From Planctomycetota bacterium (lineage in GTDB: Bacteria > Planctomycetota > MHYJ01 > JACQXL01 > JAVHLO01), in the NCBI GenBank assembly GCA_031082105.1, contig JAVHLO010000021.1, forward strand, positions 1 to 13,128: a stretch of 13,128 nt of DNA, written 5' to 3'. How positions within the stretch are numbered: the first letter of the stretch is position 1; the number at the start of each line of letters is the position of its first letter. Of the stretch, positions 12,001 through 13,128 are shown in pieces. Below the pieces are notes generated by a model that was not told where the DNA came from, ran no database searches, and saw only the letters and a list, made by a program, of their open reading frames with translations. The translations under genes and the position numbers were made by a program.

Positions 12001-13128
12001 CGGCACGCTCACCGGGACCGGAACCACGACTGTCGGGGGGAATCTGATCCTGACCGCGGGCGAACTGGCGGTCGCTGACAAGACGCTCACAGTGGACGGG
12101 ACGACGAGCGGCGCGGGCGCACTGACCGCCTCGACGGGCACGATCGACGCCAATGGCGCCTTCAACTCGACGGGTTCGATCACGTTCACTGGCGCGGGGA
12201 CGCTGGAACTCTCCGCCGCGGTCGGCACATCATGGGCGTTGACGGCGGGATCGAGCACGACCATCTACAACAGCACGACCGTCTCACAGACGGTGCGGAC
12301 CGCATCGTACAATAATCTCCGCGTCGCGTGCCAAGGGCAGACGGCCGAGTTGAGCGGGGTCGCCTCCTGCGCCGGCTGGTTCGAGTTGACCGACGGCACG
12401 TTCGATATGCTCGCCGGCGCCGATCTCACCGTCACAGGCACCGCGACCGTCACGAAGAACCTCGCGCTCATCGGCAACTGCGTGCTTCGCCTCGGGACTT
12501 CCTTGACGATTGGCAACGGCGGCTCTCTTTCAACACAGGAATCGGCCGGTTCAGCCTCGACAATCACCTGGACGGGCGGACCGGGCAGGTTCGCCTTCAC
12601 CGTTGATTCGGGCAGCGCCGTTTTCATTCAGGGCTTGAACTTCTCGGGATGCGATGTCAACGGACTGCGCATCCTCAGCGGCGCCACCGTCACCGACATT
12701 GACAAGGTGACGTTCTCGAACGGGCCTGGGGCCGGCTCTGGGACTTTTATGAACATCCGTCTGGGCACGCAGGGCGGCGATTTCTCATTCTCCGAGTGTT
12801 CGTTCGATGCGACCACGCAGTATAACGTGACCACCGACAGCCAGTTCGCCGGTGTAATAGAGATACTCAACGCCTCCGGGGCCGGCACGGGTGAGTCAAG
12901 AGAAGACGACAACGAGGCCGGAGAGGTCCCGGGCGGTACGATCACCTGGCCGGCATACAAGATATGGACCGGCACCACCAACAGCGATTGGGCAACAGGC
13001 ACGAACTGGCTCCCCAACGGCCCCCCGACGCTGACCGACAATGTGCAGATTCCAAACGAGCTTAACGACCCAATCATCTCCGCAGAGGCCGCCTGCAAGT
13101 CCATCGAGATAAGCACGGGGACGCTGAC
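1..13128 (+). CDS. Giant beta-solenoid repeat surface protein, internal fragment open at both ends (at least 4,375 aa)
   Basis: Frame starts at base 2 and stays open to base 13126, with no start or stop that belongs to the gene; internal Met codons sit within repeats and are not starts. The fragment alone would exceed 400 kDa. Composition is dominated by Gly, Thr, Ala, Ser, Val, Leu and Asn, with sparse Lys, Glu and Cys, typical of extracellular beta-solenoid or adhesin repeats. Order by residue: array A 1-612, cap 613-833, Trp module 838-899, array 900-1732, cap 1733-1935, Trp module 1940-2008, array 2009-2900, cap 2901-3180, Trp module 3185-3241, array 3242-4116, cap 4117-4316, Trp module 4321-4375 (cut). 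Annotation pipelines would probably call it a beta strand repeat-containing protein. No signal peptide, membrane segment, sorting signal or enzyme motif lies in the visible part; those would be at the missing ends. Secretion and surface location are inferred from composition and architecture. I am very sure it is one real gene and unsure of its function. Confidence 0.96.
2..1837 (+). repeat. Array A: tail of a solenoid repeat array, seven anchors visible, mostly short units
   Basis: Residues 1-612. The first residues, EIDKG, are the end of an anchor whose Tyr-Tyr lies just upstream. Six more anchors follow at bases 278 (YFNL), 557 (YYNL), 833 (YWNL), 1109 (YYNL), 1394 (YYNL) and 1793 (YNNV). 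Spacings are 93, 92, 92, 95 and then 133 residues. Each unit runs: anchor strand, several rungs of the form LxVxGxxxVxGTL, an 'F-D-x-T-G-x-x-x-x-F' strand, 'GTLxLGGTVTSLGxFTxGTGTVxY', then Q-x-V and the next anchor. The first four units are about one rung shorter than those of the later arrays, and the last is about one rung longer (extra segment around 1550-1600). If the array had eight anchors like the others, one anchor and a Trp module are missing upstream. Confidence 0.9.
278..832 (+). repeat. Tandem pair of closely related units within array A
   Basis: Two neighbouring units (278-556 and 557-832, 93 and 92 residues) both open with an anchor followed by LTVGEDTEN, a sequence not seen in any other unit. 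Both then carry the block NQLSILGPATLDVTG at bases 356 and 638. Across the 26 codons starting at those positions, 24 residues are identical while 12 of those 24 use different synonymous codons. The pair is therefore a unit duplication old enough for silent sites to have drifted but with the protein held constant. Confidence 0.85.
1838..2500 (+). other. Cap domain 1, closing super-repeat A (beta-helix-like)
   Basis: Residues 613-833 (221 aa). It follows the last anchor of array A and aligns with caps 2-4. Order: TLASGTATVNGTL, PGGDLRVSG, YLRLGTS, then PTITSTDTVTPLRFAFTV (around 2048-2101), LNFSYCNGDGLRI with a conserved Cys, SGATVTDID (around 2173), LNLRLGTG, and FYFTYCNFGFG with a second conserved Cys. 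It ends in the acidic stretch ENDKENG (2447-2467) and IEW. The run of short strands ending in 'F-x-x-C' resembles parallel beta-helix rungs; that fold is an inference. It is about 20 residues longer than caps 2 and 4, mostly through a Pro/Arg/Tyr-containing loop near 2340-2390. Confidence 0.82.
2513..2698 (+). other. Trp-rich entry module 1, opening super-repeat B
   Basis: Residues 838-899. It starts TWEGDVSSDWANPSNW, continues with a Pro-rich turn and DVTIP, then NNDPVISANASCKNI and a closing strand GSLLTI. The pattern W-x-G-x-x-x-x-x-W-x-x-x-x-N-W, followed by D-x-V-x-I-P and N-D-P-x-I, occurs in many large secreted proteins of Bacteroidota and Planctomycetota (from memory of such proteins; I cannot name a model accession). 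It recurs here four times, always directly after a cap, so it marks the start of each super-repeat. Confidence 0.85.
2699..5197 (+). repeat. Array B: eight-anchor solenoid repeat array
   Basis: Residues 900-1732. Anchors at 2828 (VVANIEV, degenerate), 3173 (YCNL), 3473 (FNQL), 3821 (YYDV), 4109 (FYNL), 4463 (YRHL), 4802 (YYHL) and 5153 (YRNL). Spacings are 115, 100, 116, 96, 118, 113 and 117 residues. The two short units, ending at 3473 and 4109, carry a distinctive pattern of 'GGxF...GT...F-D-G...I-x-G' before the anchor, and each is followed by a longer unit containing FLTGTT (3626 and 4268). All but one of the clear anchors are preceded by a Q-x-V or Q-x-I motif; the exception is at 4802, where the segment reads SPTVRSP. 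The array sits between Trp module 1 and cap 2. Confidence 0.9.
3473..4462 (+). repeat. Internal duplication in array B of a long unit carrying FLTGTT
   Basis: Units 3473-3820 and 4109-4462 are related to each other more closely than to their neighbours. Both have an anchor followed by TTAN, then a GTLxFLTGTTN strand (FLTGTT at 3626 and 4268), LFDANGAFDATGG versus KLDANGSFDGTGG, and FTSGG. The repeat period is 636 bases between short-unit anchors, because a short unit lies between the two copies. A third, more distant copy stands at 6875-7222 in array C (FLTGTT at 7034). None occurs in array D. Confidence 0.8.
5198..5806 (+). other. Cap domain 2, closing super-repeat B (most divergent cap)
   Basis: Residues 1733-1935 (203 aa). 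It opens LSGTASCAGTL, then PGDLSVAGAATVSG, FLRLGTG, PTITSTDEGTPARYSFTV, and later SDIDAVAFQNG and CSFDANCQYNV. It ends with ENDRDSG (5753-5773) and a Trp. The overall order matches the other caps. However, the first conserved Cys is replaced (LKYMNADGI), SGATVTDID has become ASTSSDID, and the 'LNxRLGTG' strand has become VKLNWTSG. It lacks the insert found in cap 3. It is still in frame and has no nonsense change, so it is divergent rather than decayed. Confidence 0.8.
5819..6025 (+). other. Trp-rich entry module 2, opening super-repeat C (divergent)
   Basis: Residues 1940-2008. It starts WTAVTNRRWQVATNWSSG, followed by a Pro-rich loop, NIRIPNPANNRASC, an extra Gly/Ala/Thr loop (around 5957-5990) and LLISTGTL. 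The spacing of the Trp residues and the I-P, N and Cys positions match the other modules. The segment before it is unusually Trp-rich (YWSMFWQW), and the D-P-x-I motif is lost. At 69 residues it is the longest of the modules. Confidence 0.78.
6026..8701 (+). repeat. Array C: eight-anchor solenoid repeat array
   Basis: Residues 2009-2900. Anchors at 6221 (WVFDI, degenerate), 6581 (YYNL), 6875 (FNTL), 7223 (YYKL), 7595 (YHHL), 7931 (YNNL), 8294 (YRKL) and 8654 (YYNL). Spacings are 120, 98, 116, 124, 112, 121 and 120 residues. One short unit (ending at 6875) has the 'AGDFTQNGGVW...TFDGTTQAIGGTVSP' form also seen twice in array B. The unit ending at 7223 has lost the Gln before the anchor (GGDTTLPG). 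Otherwise the sequence is the same mixture of LxVxG rungs and GTLELxGTV strands. Confidence 0.9.
8702..9541 (+). other. Cap domain 3, closing super-repeat C, with an internal insert
   Basis: Residues 2901-3180 (280 aa, or 209 without the insert). It opens LSETAWCAGTL, then PGDLTVGGAATV, FLRLGNG, KPTLTRNGTGRFAF, LNLSYCDAQGLRI with the first conserved Cys, and SGATVTDIDNV. An insert of about 71 residues follows (9107-9319), after which the cap resumes with FLNVRLGTG and FDFSGCSFDAS with the second conserved Cys. It ends in ENDRGSG (9488-9508) and KIEW. Apart from the insert it is close to caps 1 and 4. Confidence 0.82.
9107..9319 (+). other. About 71-residue beta-rich insert in cap 3, resembling a phage-structural-type module
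   Basis: Residues 3036-3106. Caps 1, 2 and 4 pass from the TDID strand to the 'LNxRLGTG' strand with only a short loop. Cap 3 carries here a self-contained segment with TTTVSGSGTSWLANV, then VDDVFVITIG, YHRRVTAVNSDTQLTVSS and YNIK. The order 'T-V-x-G-S-G-T-x-W/F, V-x-D/G-D-x-I, Y-x-V-x-x-V-x-S-D-T-x-L-T-L, Y-x-I' is familiar from small beta modules in phage structural proteins and bacterial surface proteins. That resemblance is from memory, not from a search. Edges are uncertain by about ten residues. Confidence 0.7.
9554..9724 (+). other. Trp-rich entry module 3, opening super-repeat D
   Basis: Residues 3185-3241. It reads TWTGATSTAWSNPANWNP, a Pro/Gly turn, HVTIPNVVNDPVL, then SACRNCTLTTGVLKI. 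This is the most regular copy of the W-x-G / N-W / V-x-I-P / N-D-P pattern, at 57 residues. It has two Cys three residues apart (CRNC) where module 1 has one. It follows the IEW end of cap 3 with only a three-residue link (VMT-L) and leads straight into a short first repeat unit. Confidence 0.86.
9725..12349 (+). repeat. Array D: eight-anchor solenoid repeat array, the most regular
   Basis: Residues 3242-4116. Anchors at 9854 (FYNL), 10196 (YYKL), 10550 (YYSL), 10901 (YHHL), 11255 (YFNL), 11621 (YQNL), 11966 (YNHL) and 12308 (YNNL). Spacings are 114, 118, 117, 118, 122, 115 and 114 residues, a much narrower range than in arrays A-C. Every anchor is preceded by Gln (DQNL, GQNV, NQDV, AQTV, DQNV, DQSV, AQDV, SQTV) and most are followed by 'I/V-x-K-x-G'. 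After the first unit there are no short units and no FLTGTT module. It is the best source for a unit consensus. Confidence 0.92.
12350..12949 (+). other. Cap domain 4, closing super-repeat D
   Basis: Residues 4117-4316 (200 aa). It opens LSGVASCAGWFEL, then AGADLTVTGTATV, VLRLGTS, TITWTGGPGRFAFTV, LNFSGCDVNGLRI with the first conserved Cys, SGATVTDIDKV, MNIRLGTQ, and FSFSECSFDATTQYNVTT with the second. It ends in the acidic stretch EDDNEAG (12902-12922) and TITW. This is the shortest complete cap and a good reference for the others. Confidence 0.83.
12962..13128 (+). other. Trp-rich entry module 4, opening super-repeat E, cut by the window end
   Basis: Residues 4321-4375. It begins IWTGTTNSDWATGTNW, continues with a Pro-rich turn, NVQIPNELNDPII, then AACKSIEISTGTL, where the window ends in the same frame. 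The match to modules 1 and 3 shows that at least one more super-repeat begins downstream, so the protein is longer than the window at this end. Confidence 0.84.

Noticed and set aside
1..13128. Periodic repeats as a CRISPR array or DNA satellite
   Set aside because: Period is about 280-370 bases, repeats match at protein level and not as exact DNA, and variation falls at third positions; this is protein repeat structure.
1..13128. Many N-x-S/T sequons as evidence of N-glycosylation
   Set aside because: Asn, Ser and Thr are so abundant here that sequons arise by composition; nothing else supports glycosylation.

Overview
The whole window lies inside one protein-coding gene on the + strand. 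Reading codons from base 2, I translated every line and found 4,375 consecutive sense codons (bases 2-13126) with no stop, no frameshift and no credible start. The gene therefore runs off both ends. Repeats are already under way at residue 1, and a new domain is cut off at residue 4375. There is no intergenic DNA, RNA gene, mobile element, CRISPR array, promoter, ribosome-binding site or terminator that I can support. All bounded ORFs that can be drawn in other frames are shadows of this gene.

The product is a giant repetitive protein rich in Gly, Thr, Ala, Ser and Val, of beta-solenoid type, probably secreted or on the cell surface. It has three levels of order. (1) Short beta-strand rungs of roughly 20 residues. 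(2) Units of about 92-133 residues, most often 112-124, each ending in a strand ending in Y, a near-invariant Gln-Val and an aromatic anchor like TYYNLxIxKxG. (3) Super-repeats of about 1,100-1,250 residues, each made of a Trp-rich entry module, an array of exactly eight unit anchors, and a 200-280 residue closing 'cap'.

Layout: super-repeat A (tail only, bases 2-2500: array A 2-1837, cap 1838-2500); super-repeat B (2501-5806: Trp module about 2513-2698, array 2699-5197, cap 5198-5806); super-repeat C (5807-9541: Trp module 5819-6025, array 6026-8701, cap 8702-9541, with a 71-residue insert in the cap); super-repeat D (9542-12949: Trp module 9554-9724, array 9725-12349, cap 12350-12949); and the start of super-repeat E (12950 to the end).

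Organism: the DNA is GC-rich (41/60 in 3001-3060 and 37/60 in 12961-13020, counted by hand), strongly GC-biased at third positions, and intron-free over 13 kb, which points to a bacterium. Very large proteins with this kind of repeat are known from uncultivated lineages such as Omnitrophota and from Planctomycetota, Verrucomicrobiota and Bacteroidota. The window does not allow a choice among them. No catalytic motif is visible in the part seen. A structural, adhesive or surface-fibre role is inferred from architecture alone.
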